The position numbers and the translations under genes were made by a program. 64,000 nt of DNA from Nigerium sp. (GTDB taxonomy: Bacteria > Actinomycetota > Actinomycetes > Propionibacteriales > Propionibacteriaceae): positions 62,001 to 126,000 of the forward strand of contig JADJTH010000008.1 of assembly GCA_016711325.1 (NCBI GenBank). Direction: 5' to 3'. The notes beneath the pieces are model-generated. The model was given only the letters and a program-made list of their open reading frames with translations, did no database searches and was not told the origin of the DNA. Every line of letters begins with the position of its first letter. Position 1 is the first letter of the stretch. Of this stretch, positions 52,053 to 59,285 are shown one piece after another.

Positions 52053-52610
52053 TCACGAATCGAGGCGGTCGCGGCCGTAACGCCGGCGGATGACGATCGG
52101 GACGGCCATCCAGAGCACCATGAGCGCGACCAGCGCGAGGAACCCGGCGACGCGACCGGCGGGCAGACTCACCACCGTGCCGACGACGAGCGTCACCACC
52201 AGACCCATCGTCATGGCGAGACAGAACAGGCCCGTCTTGGCGGCGCGATCCCCGAACGTGACGAGACGATCCTTCACGCGGTGGCGGAACAGCAGCCGAT
52301 GCGCCGTCACCGGCGCGACCATGAGGCCCGTGGCGAGCGTCCCGAACAGCAGCGCGAGCAAGTACACGGCGACCAGTTCGGGCACCTCGCGCGGGAAGAG
52401 CGGCTGAAACGGCAGGATCAGCAGGAAGCCCGACAGGATCTGGATTCCCGTCTGGGTGACGCGCAACTCCTGCAGCAGTTCGCTCCAGTTGCGGTCGAGC
52501 CGCGCGATCGGCGTCTCGTCGCGCTCCTGCGCGTAGGGATCGTCCTCGTGGCGCTGCCCGGGTGTGCGCCGGGCACGACCGTGACCGAGGTCGGGTGCGA
52601 TGTCAGGCAT
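52053..52610 (-). CDS. DUF6328-like membrane protein
   Basis: A 185-residue protein. A charged front is followed by LDRNWSELLQELRVTQTGIQIL near 38-60, the pattern I associate with DUF6328-type actinobacterial proteins, and four membrane segments (about 58-180). Function unknown. It has no ribosome-binding site of its own; its ATG overlaps the end of a 19-residue ORF that has a perfect one, so translation is probably coupled. Confidence 0.75.
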   Translation of the reverse strand: MPDIAPDLGHGRARRTPGQRHEDDPYAQERDETPIARLDRNWSELLQELRVTQTGIQILSGFLLILPFQPLFPREVPELVAVYLLALLFGTLATGLMVAPVTAHRLLFRHRVKDRLVTFGDRAAKTGLFCLAMTMGLVVTLVVGTVVSLPAGRVAGFLALVALMVLWMAVPIVIRRRYGRDRLDS

Positions 52611-52662
52611 CCGGCTCGGCGACGGTCAGGATGCCCGGGGCGTCCTCGCGATCGGTTCGCAT
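52603..52662 (-). CDS. 19-residue leader ORF coupled to the DUF6328-like gene
   Basis: MRTDREDAPGILTVAEPDA. AGGAGG (52669-52674) lies 6 bases before its ATG, the best ribosome-binding site in this region. Its TGA falls inside the first codons of the next gene (overlap 8 bases). A frameshift joining the two is a possible alternative reading. Confidence 0.5.
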   Translation of the reverse strand: MRTDREDAPGILTVAEPDA

Positions 52663-52806
52663 CGTGTTCCTCCTAGGTCGGATCCGCTCACGCTACCGGG
52701 TGTGCCCTCGTTCGTCCTCGCCGGTGGCGTGCCCCCCGATGGGCTCGCCGCCGAGCGTCCCGAGCGTCGAACGGGGCGCGCGGACACGCCGACGCTCGAT
52801 CCGGTC

Positions 52807-52812
52807 TAGCAT
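52807..52812 (+). promoter_or_regulatory. leaderless -10 (TAGCAT) for glnE
   Basis: TAGCAT ends 7 bases before the glnE ATG at 52820. No ribosome-binding site is visible. Confidence 0.6.
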
Positions 52813-52819
52813 CGCCCTC

Positions 52820-55780
52820 ATGGATCGGATGTCGACACCGTCGGGACGTCTGGCTCGCCGAGGGTTCGGAGATCCGCACCGCGCGCTGGTCGTCATCGAC
52901 ACCTGGATGGACGCCCTCGACGACGAGTCGCTCGTCGGTCGGCTCGTCGACGAGGTACTGGCCAGCGACGACCCCGACCTGGCGATGAGCGGCTTCGCGC
53001 GGCTGGCCTCCGACCATCGCACGGCCTTCTGCCACGTGCTCGCCGACGCCGGCCGGGTCCATCGCGTCGCGCGGGTGATCGGCGCCTCGGTGTCGCTGAA
53101 CCAGCACATCGCCGTCCACCCCGAGGCGCTCGCCGAACTCGCCGAGCAACCGCTCCCGCGCAGCGCGGACGCATTGCGTCAGGAACTCCTCGCGGCGGTC
53201 GGCGCCGACGGGGCGGCGGCCGCTCCGGTCGCCGTCGGCACGTCGGACGCCCTCCGCATCGCCTACCGCTCGGCGCTGTTGCGCATCGCCGCGCGCGACG
53301 TCACCGCGCCCGACCCGCTCGCGATCGTTCACGACATCGCCCGCGAACTCGCCGACCTGGCCGACGCGGTTCTCGAGGCGGCGCTCGCCCTCGCCCGCGC
53401 CGAGACGCCCCGGCACGAGGACGTCCGGCTCGCGGTGCTCGCGATGGGCAAGTGCGGCGCCGGCGAACTCAACTACGTCTCCGACGTCGACGTCGTCTAC
53501 GTCGCCGAGCCCGCCTTGGACGCCACGGGCGAGCCCGTCTGCTCGGCCACCGACGCGGTGGCGATCGCGACCAAGCTCGCCGCGTCCATCGCGCGGACCT
53601 GTTCGGCGCACACGGCGTCCGGCACGATCTGGCAGGTCGACGCCAACCTCCGCCCCGAGGGGAAAGCCGGCCCGCTGGTGCGCACCCTGGCGTCCATGAG
53701 TACCTACTACGAGAAATGGGCTAAGAACTGGGAATTCCAGGCGCTGCTGAAGGCTCGCCCCATGGCGGGGGACAGAGCGCTGGGCTGGGCGTTCGTCGAC
53801 CTCGTCGCCCCCCGGGTGTGGTCGGTCGCGGACGATCCGCATTTCGTCGGTGAGACCCAGGCGATGCGCAAGCGGGTGATCGCGCTGATCCCCAAGCGCG
53901 AAGCCGACCAGGAGATCAAGCTCGGCGCGGGCGGGCTGCGCGACACCGAGTTCAGCGTCCAGTTGCTGCAGCTCGTCCACGGACGCGCCGACGAACGCCT
54001 GCGGCTGCGCGGCACCTTCGAGGCGCTGCACGCCTTGATCGACGCCGGCTACGTCGGACGCACGGACGGCCGCGAACTCGAGAACGCCTACCGGCTGCAG
54101 CGCGTGCTGGAGCACCGCATCCAGCTGTACCACCTGCGTCGCACGCATCTGATGCCCACCGACGAGATCCACCTGCGCCGGATCGCCCGCGGCTTGGGCG
54201 TGAAGGACGCCGCCACGCTGAGCGGCCGGTGGCGGGCGTCCACCCGCAAGGTGCAGCGTCTGCATCAGCGGATCTTCTACTCGCCGCTGCTGGAGGCCGT
54301 CGCGCGGATCCCCACCGAGGCCGTCCGGCTCACGTCCGAAGCGGCCGAGACCCGGCTGCGCGCGCTCGGGTTCAACGACACGTCGGCGGCGTTGCGCCAC
54401 ATCGAGGCGCTGTCGACCGGTGTGTCACGACAGGCCGAGATCCGGCGGCAGTTGCTGCCGGCCATGCTCGGTTGGTTCGCGGCGGGCCCGAATCCCGATC
54501 ATGGGCTGCTCGCCTTCCGTCAGGTGTCGACCGAACTCGGCAGCAGTTCGTGGTACTTGCGGGCGCTGCGCGACGAGGACGCCATGGCCGAGAACCTGGC
54601 GAGGGTCCTGGCGTCCAGTCGCTATGCGGTCGACCTGCTGCTGCGGGCGCCGCACACCGCGCACCTGCTCGCGGCCCGCACCGTCGAGTTGCGTTCACGC
54701 GAGGAGACGCTGCGCGAGATGACGCTGAGCGCGCGCCGGCACGACGATCCGCACGCGGCCGTGGAGGCCATTCGCGCGGTGCGCCGCAAGGAACTGCTGC
54801 GGGTGGCGATCGCCGACCTGCTGGGCCAGGCCGACATCACGGCTGTCGGCGACGGGCTGAGCGACGTGATGTCGGCCACCATGGACGCCGCCCTCGACGT
54901 CGCCCGGCGGGGCATAGACGACGCGCCGCCGCTGGCGATCATCGCGCTCGGGCGCTGGGGCGGGCAGGAGCTGTCCTACGCGTCGGACGCCGACGGCATG
55001 GTCGTCATCCCGGACGGGCTCGGCGCCGAGGCGCTCGCCCGTGCGGCCAAGGTGATCACCAGGCTGCGCGAACTCCTGCGACGCCCGGGGCGCGACCCGG
55101 CCGTCGAACTCGACATCGACCTGCGGCCCGAGGGCAAGAGCGGCGCGATGGTACGCACCCTCGACTCGTACGCCGCCTACTACGAGAAGTGGGCCTCGAC
55201 CTGGGAGGCGCAGGCGCTCGTGCGTGCCTCGCACGGGGCGGGAGACCCCGCGCTGTCGGCGTCCCTGATGGCCACCATCGACAAGCTGCGCTACCCGGAC
55301 GGCGGGCTGTCGTCGCGCCAGATCAACGACATTCGCCGGCTCAAGGCGCGGATGGAGAACGAGCGGATGCCGCGCGGCATCGACCCGCGCCGCCACGTGA
55401 AACTCGGTCCGGGCGGGCTGACCGACGTCGAGTGGTGCGTCCAGCTCCTGCAGTTGGAGCACGGTCACGAGGCCCCGAGCATCCGGACACCGCGCACGCT
55501 CGCCGCGCTGGCGGCAGAGGAGGCGGCCGGGTTCTTGTCGCCGTCGGACGCCGAGGCGTTGCGCGAGGCGTGGACGCTCGCGTCGCGGATTCGCAACGCC
55601 ACCATGCTGCTGCGGGGGCGTCCGCTGGATGCTATTCCGACCGACGCGCGCGAGCGCTCTTCGCTGGCCGAGATGCTGGGCTACGACAAGGGGGAGGCGT
55701 CGGTGTTCATCGACGCCTGGGCCCGTGTGGCCCGGCACTCCCGCGAGGTGATGGACCAGGTGTTCTGGGGCGGGTCCTGA
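52820..55780 (+). CDS. glnE: bifunctional glutamine synthetase adenylyltransferase/adenylyl-removing enzyme
   Basis: A 986-residue protein with two nucleotidyltransferase domains. The first has MGKCGAGELNYVSDVDVVYV near 209 and the second LGRWGGQELSYASDADG near 710; the G-G-x-E-L-x-Y-x-S-D-x-D pattern is intact in both. Each is followed by a helical GlnD-like domain (IKLGAGGLRDTEFSVQLLQL near 371; VKLGPGGLTDVEWCVQLLQL in the second half). One half removes and the other adds AMP on the GlnA1 tyrosine according to nitrogen status. ATG 52820 is preferred to upstream frames. Confidence 0.95.
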   Translation: MDRMSTPSGRLARRGFGDPHRALVVIDTWMDALDDESLVGRLVDEVLASDDPDLAMSGFARLASDHRTAFCHVLADAGRVHRVARVIGASVSLNQHIAVHPEALAELAEQPLPRSADALRQELLAAVGADGAAAAPVAVGTSDALRIAYRSALLRIAARDVTAPDPLAIVHDIARELADLADAVLEAALALARAETPRHEDVRLAVLAMGKCGAGELNYVSDVDVVYVAEPALDATGEPVCSATDAVAIATKLAASIARTCSAHTASGTIWQVDANLRPEGKAGPLVRTLASMSTYYEKWAKNWEFQALLKARPMAGDRALGWAFVDLVAPRVWSVADDPHFVGETQAMRKRVIALIPKREADQEIKLGAGGLRDTEFSVQLLQLVHGRADERLRLRGTFEALHALIDAGYVGRTDGRELENAYRLQRVLEHRIQLYHLRRTHLMPTDEIHLRRIARGLGVKDAATLSGRWRASTRKVQRLHQRIFYSPLLEAVARIPTEAVRLTSEAAETRLRALGFNDTSAALRHIEALSTGVSRQAEIRRQLLPAMLGWFAAGPNPDHGLLAFRQVSTELGSSSWYLRALRDEDAMAENLARVLASSRYAVDLLLRAPHTAHLLAARTVELRSREETLREMTLSARRHDDPHAAVEAIRAVRRKELLRVAIADLLGQADITAVGDGLSDVMSATMDAALDVARRGIDDAPPLAIIALGRWGGQELSYASDADGMVVIPDGLGAEALARAAKVITRLRELLRRPGRDPAVELDIDLRPEGKSGAMVRTLDSYAAYYEKWASTWEAQALVRASHGAGDPALSASLMATIDKLRYPDGGLSSRQINDIRRLKARMENERMPRGIDPRRHVKLGPGGLTDVEWCVQLLQLEHGHEAPSIRTPRTLAALAAEEAAGFLSPSDAEALREAWTLASRIRNATMLLRGRPLDAIPTDARERSSLAEMLGYDKGEASVFIDAWARVARHSREVMDQVFWGGS

Positions 55781-55934
55781 ATCGGCCGGCTGCGAGGCGA
55801 GCCATGCCGGCACGGGGGCCGGTGCCATGGCCGGTGGGCCGGCGCCTCGATTCCGTTGGACCGTTTCGGCGGCGGTTGTGTGCGGCCGAGCCACGGGATC
55901 GGCGGCTTCTGTCTGCTGGCCGCGGTGCGCAGGC

Positions 55935-55940
55935 TAACCT
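55935..55940 (+). promoter_or_regulatory. leaderless -10 (TAACCT) for dprE1-dprE2
   Basis: TAACCT ends 6 bases before the GTG at 55947. A GGAGGG is also present but too close to the GTG to work well. Confidence 0.5.
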
Positions 55941-55946
55941 GGAGGG

Positions 55947-57350
55947 GTGATCCAGACCACCCCGACCAGCCTCACCGGCTGGGGCCGTACGGCGCCGAGC
56001 ACGGCGCAGGTTCTGTCCACTCCCGACATCGACCTCGTCGTCCAAGCGGTGGCGCGCGAGGCTGAGCGGAGGGCCTCCGGCGAGGGTCGCGGTGTCCTCG
56101 CCCGCGGCCTGGGCCGCAGCTACGGCGACGTCGCGCAGAACGGCGGCGGGCTCGTCGTCGACATGACCGCGCTCAACCGGATCGTCGACATCGACCCCGC
56201 TGCCGCCACGGTGCGCGTCGAGGCGGGCGTCACCCTCGACGACCTGATGAAGGCCGCGCTGCCGCACGGGCTGTGGGTGCCGGTGTTGCCGGGCACACGG
56301 CAGGTGACCGTCGGCGGGGCGATCGGCAACGACATCCACGGCAAGAACCACCACTCGGCCGGCAGCTTCGGCGACCACGTGGCGTCCATGGATCTGCTGG
56401 TCGCCGACGGCCGGATTCTCACCCTGACCCCCGACGGCAGCGCCGACGATCCCGATGGGTCGCTGTTCTGGGCGACGGTGGGCGGCATCGGCCTGACCGG
56501 CATCATCGTCGAGGTGACGTTGCGCATGACGCGCACCGAGACCGCCTGGTTCCTCGCCGACGGCATGGTCACGCACTCGCTCGACGAAACCATCGCCGTT
56601 CACTCCGACGGCTCCGAGAGCCGTTACGACTACTCGAGCGCCTGGTTCGACGCGATCGCGGCGCCTCCGAAGCTCGGCCGCGCCGCGCTCAGCCGCGGTT
56701 CGCTGGCGACCCTCGACCAGCTGCGCGAGTTTGCGCCCAAACTGGCCGGTCGGCCGCTCGAGTTCAGCGGTAAGACGTTCGTGACGCTGCCCGACGTCTT
56801 CCCCAACGGGCTGGCGAACAAACTGACCTTCGGCACCTTGGGCCTGGTCTGGTACACGAAGTCCGGAACGTACACCGACAAGATCCAGAGCCTCACCGGC
56901 TTCTACCACCCGTTGGACATGTTCGGGGAGTGGAACCGGGCGTACGGCTCGGCCGGCTTCCTGCAGTACCAGTTCGTGGTGCCGCCGTCCGCGGTCGACG
57001 AGTTCAAGCGCATCATCGGCGACATCCAGGCGTCCGGGCATTACTCGTTCCTGAACGTGTTCAAGCTGTTCGGCGAGGGCAACCGCGCCCCGCTGTCGTA
57101 CCCGATGGCCGGCTGGAACGTGTGCGTCGACTTCCCGATCAAGGCCGGGCTGTCGGGTTTCCTCGCCAGCCTGGACGCCCGCGTGCTCGAGTTCGGCGGC
57201 CGCCTCTACACCTCGAAGGACTCCCGAACGACGGCGTCCACCTTCCACGCGATGTACCCCGAGATCGACCAGTGGATCGCCATCCGGCGAGCCGTCGACC
57301 CAACAGGGGTGTTCGCCTCCGACATGGCCCGACGACTGGAGCTCCTGTGA
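55947..57350 (+). CDS. dprE1: decaprenylphosphoryl-beta-D-ribose oxidase homologue
   Basis: A 467-residue FAD-dependent oxidase very close to mycobacterial DprE1. LTGWGRTAPS near 9-18, ARGLGRSYGDVAQNGGGL near 51-68 (FAD pyrophosphate), PVLPGTRQVTVGGAIGNDIHG near 112 and KNHHSAGSFGDH follow in order. The C-terminal half has FYHPLDMFGEWNRAYG and WNVCVDFPIK, with Cys393 at the place of the benzothiazinone-reactive Cys387 of M. tuberculosis; RLYTSKDSRTT has the active-site Lys. It would oxidise polyprenyl-phosphoribose, the first half of epimerisation to the arabinose donor. Overlaps dprE2 by GTGA. Confidence 0.92.
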   Translation: MIQTTPTSLTGWGRTAPSTAQVLSTPDIDLVVQAVAREAERRASGEGRGVLARGLGRSYGDVAQNGGGLVVDMTALNRIVDIDPAAATVRVEAGVTLDDLMKAALPHGLWVPVLPGTRQVTVGGAIGNDIHGKNHHSAGSFGDHVASMDLLVADGRILTLTPDGSADDPDGSLFWATVGGIGLTGIIVEVTLRMTRTETAWFLADGMVTHSLDETIAVHSDGSESRYDYSSAWFDAIAAPPKLGRAALSRGSLATLDQLREFAPKLAGRPLEFSGKTFVTLPDVFPNGLANKLTFGTLGLVWYTKSGTYTDKIQSLTGFYHPLDMFGEWNRAYGSAGFLQYQFVVPPSAVDEFKRIIGDIQASGHYSFLNVFKLFGEGNRAPLSYPMAGWNVCVDFPIKAGLSGFLASLDARVLEFGGRLYTSKDSRTTASTFHAMYPEIDQWIAIRRAVDPTGVFASDMARRLELL

Positions 57351-58108
57351 TCGACGCAACCGGCAACCCGCAAACCATCCTGCTGCTCGGTGGCACGTCC
57401 GAGATCGGGCTGGCGATCGTGGGGGAGTACCTCTCCCACGCGCCCGCCCGCGTGGTGCTCGGCGTCCAGCCGGGCGACGAGCGCACGGACGCTACGGTCG
57501 CGGCGCTGCGCAACCAGGGCGCGACCGGCGTCGAGGTGCTCGACTTCGATGCGACCGCGTTCGCGTCGCATCCGGCATTCGTCGACCGCGCGTGGGCCGG
57601 CGGTGACGTGGATGTCGCGATCGTTGCGTTCGGCATCCTGGGCGACAACGAGCAGCAGTGGCAGGATCAGACGCTCGCCGTCGCCGCCGCGCAGATCAAC
57701 TACACGGGCGCGGTGAGCGTGGGCGTCCTGCTCGGCCAGCGGATGCGCGGGCAGGGCTTCGGCCAGATCATCGCGATGAGCTCGGCCGCCGGCCTCAAGG
57801 TGCGCCGGTCGAACTTCGTGTACGGCTCGACCAAGGCGGGCCTGGACGGCTTCTACACCAACCTGGGCCAGGCGTTGGAGCCATCCGGGGTGAAGGTGCT
57901 CGTCGTGCGTCCGGGGCAGGTGCGCACCCGCATGTCGGCGCACGTCAAGGAGGCGCCGCTCACGATCAACCCCGACGAGCTCGCCCGCCTGGTGGTGGAC
58001 GCGGCACGCAAGGGCAAGTCGATCATCTGGACGCCACCTGCGTTCCAGGCGGTCATGACCGTCCTGCAGCACATCCCGGCGCCGATCTTCACGAGGCTGC
58101 CGATCTGA
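57347..58108 (+). CDS. dprE2: decaprenylphosphoryl-2-keto-ribose reductase homologue
   Basis: A 253-residue short-chain dehydrogenase; mycobacterial DprE2 has nearly the same length. LLLGGTSEIGLAI near 11-23 is the NAD(P) loop, AFGILGD near 89, SSAAG near 139 carries the catalytic Ser, and YGSTKAG near 153 the Tyr-x3-Lys pair. It should reduce the 2-keto intermediate made by DprE1 to polyprenyl-phosphoarabinose. The 4-base overlap with dprE1 supports the pairing. Confidence 0.9.
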   Translation: MIDATGNPQTILLLGGTSEIGLAIVGEYLSHAPARVVLGVQPGDERTDATVAALRNQGATGVEVLDFDATAFASHPAFVDRAWAGGDVDVAIVAFGILGDNEQQWQDQTLAVAAAQINYTGAVSVGVLLGQRMRGQGFGQIIAMSSAAGLKVRRSNFVYGSTKAGLDGFYTNLGQALEPSGVKVLVVRPGQVRTRMSAHVKEAPLTINPDELARLVVDAARKGKSIIWTPPAFQAVMTVLQHIPAPIFTRLPI

Positions 58109-58132
58109 GGGCGCCCGTCCGGCCTCCGGCGA

Positions 58133-58229
58133 CGGTATTTTCTGACACTCATTCGATGGCGCGTTCGCTGGACATCAGTGGGACTGCACTTTCTTACGCC
58201 CTTCGGATCATGAGGGGCAGGAAATACCG
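58133..58229. repeat. 97-base palindromic intergenic element, copy B
   Basis: The ends CGGTATTTTCTG and CAGGAAATACCG are nearly perfect inverted copies, and ACTCATTCGATG near the left mirrors ATCATGAGG near the right. The core AGTGGGACT is the complement of the core of copy A (46389-46486). It lies between dprE2 and the sulfurtransferase gene. Confidence 0.7.
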
Positions 58230-58273
58230 TCTGTCGCTCGGCGACGGGGTCTCGCGTGCCCGGCATGCCCGCC

Positions 58274-58279
58274 TAAGCT
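58274..58279 (+). promoter_or_regulatory. leaderless -10 (TAAGCT) for the sulfurtransferase gene
   Basis: TAAGCT ends 6 bases before the GTG at 58286. Confidence 0.5.
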
Positions 58280-58285
58280 CACTGT

Positions 58286-59098
58286 GTGATTGCGCCCGTC
58301 GTCTCCGCGTCCTGGCTCGCCGACCATCCCGAGGCGGTGATCGTCGACGTCCGCTGGTATCTCGACGGCCGCTCGGGTCGTGTCGCCTACGAGGCGGGGC
58401 ACCTCGCCGGCTCGGTGTTCGTCGACCTGGACGCCGTGCTCGCGGCGCCGGCGACCCCCGAGGCCGGACGCCACCCGCTGCCCGCGCCCGAGGTGTTTGC
58501 CGCGGGCATGCGCGTGGCCGGCATCTCGGATGACTCCGTCGTGGTCGCCTATGACGACGCGGGTGGCATGTCCGCCGGACGCCTCGTCTGGATGCTTCGT
58601 GCCCTCGGTGTGGACGCCGCCCTCCTCGACGGCGGCCTGGCCGCCTGGACGGGCGACCTCGCGACCGGCGCGGGGGCCCCGCCCGCGCCGGGGGCGTTCG
58701 CCGCCCGCGATTGGCCGGGCGATCGCCTCGCCACCATCGACGAGGCCGCCGGTGACGCCGGTGCCGTCGTGATCGACGCCCGCGCCGCCGAGCGTTACCG
58801 CGGCGACGTCGAGCCCGTCGATCCGCGCGCGGGTCACATTCCCGGCGCGGTCAACGTGCCGTTCGGCGGCAACCTGGACGCCGGCGGACGCTTCCTCGCT
58901 CCCGACATGCTGCGTGCCCGATTCGCGGCGGCGGGCGTCCGGGACGACACCGACGCGATCGTCTACTGCGGCTCGGGCGTCACGGCCTGCCACGATCTGC
59001 TCGCGCTCGAGCACGCGGGCCTGGGCCGCGGACGCCTCTACCCGGGCTCGTGGTCGCAGTGGGCGGCGACCGGGCGTCCGTCCGCGACGGACTCCTGA
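58286..59098 (+). CDS. tandem-rhodanese sulfurtransferase
   Basis: A 270-residue protein with two rhodanese domains. The first (about 1-125) has VIVDVRWYLDG and lacks the Cys. The second (about 145-265) has the active-site loop CGSGVTA with Cys228. This CGSGVTA loop is the mercaptopyruvate sulfurtransferase type; thiosulfate sulfurtransferases mostly have CRKGVT. GTG 58286 follows TAAGCT by 6 bases. The domain order and length are normal for the family. Confidence 0.9.
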   Translation: MIAPVVSASWLADHPEAVIVDVRWYLDGRSGRVAYEAGHLAGSVFVDLDAVLAAPATPEAGRHPLPAPEVFAAGMRVAGISDDSVVVAYDDAGGMSAGRLVWMLRALGVDAALLDGGLAAWTGDLATGAGAPPAPGAFAARDWPGDRLATIDEAAGDAGAVVIDARAAERYRGDVEPVDPRAGHIPGAVNVPFGGNLDAGGRFLAPDMLRARFAAAGVRDDTDAIVYCGSGVTACHDLLALEHAGLGRGRLYPGSWSQWAATGRPSATDS

Positions 59099-59115
59099 CG
59101 TTGGCGACGAGCTGA

Positions 59116-59262
59116 CTACGCGACTTCGCGTGGCGGGGCGGCCGTCTGTCTGATGCGGAGCAGGGTGTCGACGATCGTCGTGACGTCGGCGTCGGGGAAG
59201 ACGTGGTCGGGCCCGGTGGGGGCGTGGGCGGTGGAGTTCGGCGAGCAGCGCAGGTCGTCCAC
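59116..59262 (-). CDS. possible 48-residue ORF behind the 631-residue protein gene
   Basis: The frame ends at 59116, and its lower part (GPDHVFPDADVTTIVDTLLRIRQ) has a natural-looking composition. GTG 59262 is the likeliest start, 23 bases after the 59286 stop, without a clear ribosome-binding site. It could be the third gene of the island or the ruined C-terminus of something longer. Low confidence. Confidence 0.35.
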   Translation of the reverse strand: MDDLRCSPNSTAHAPTGPDHVFPDADVTTIVDTLLRIRQTAAPPREVA

Positions 59263-59285
59263 GAGGGCTCGCGCCCCGGCGTGGG

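Noticed and set aside
55781..55946. Structure in the gap between glnE and dprE1
   Set aside because: Several GCCGG repeats give many weak pairings but no dominant hairpin; apart from the -10 of dprE1 nothing is supported.
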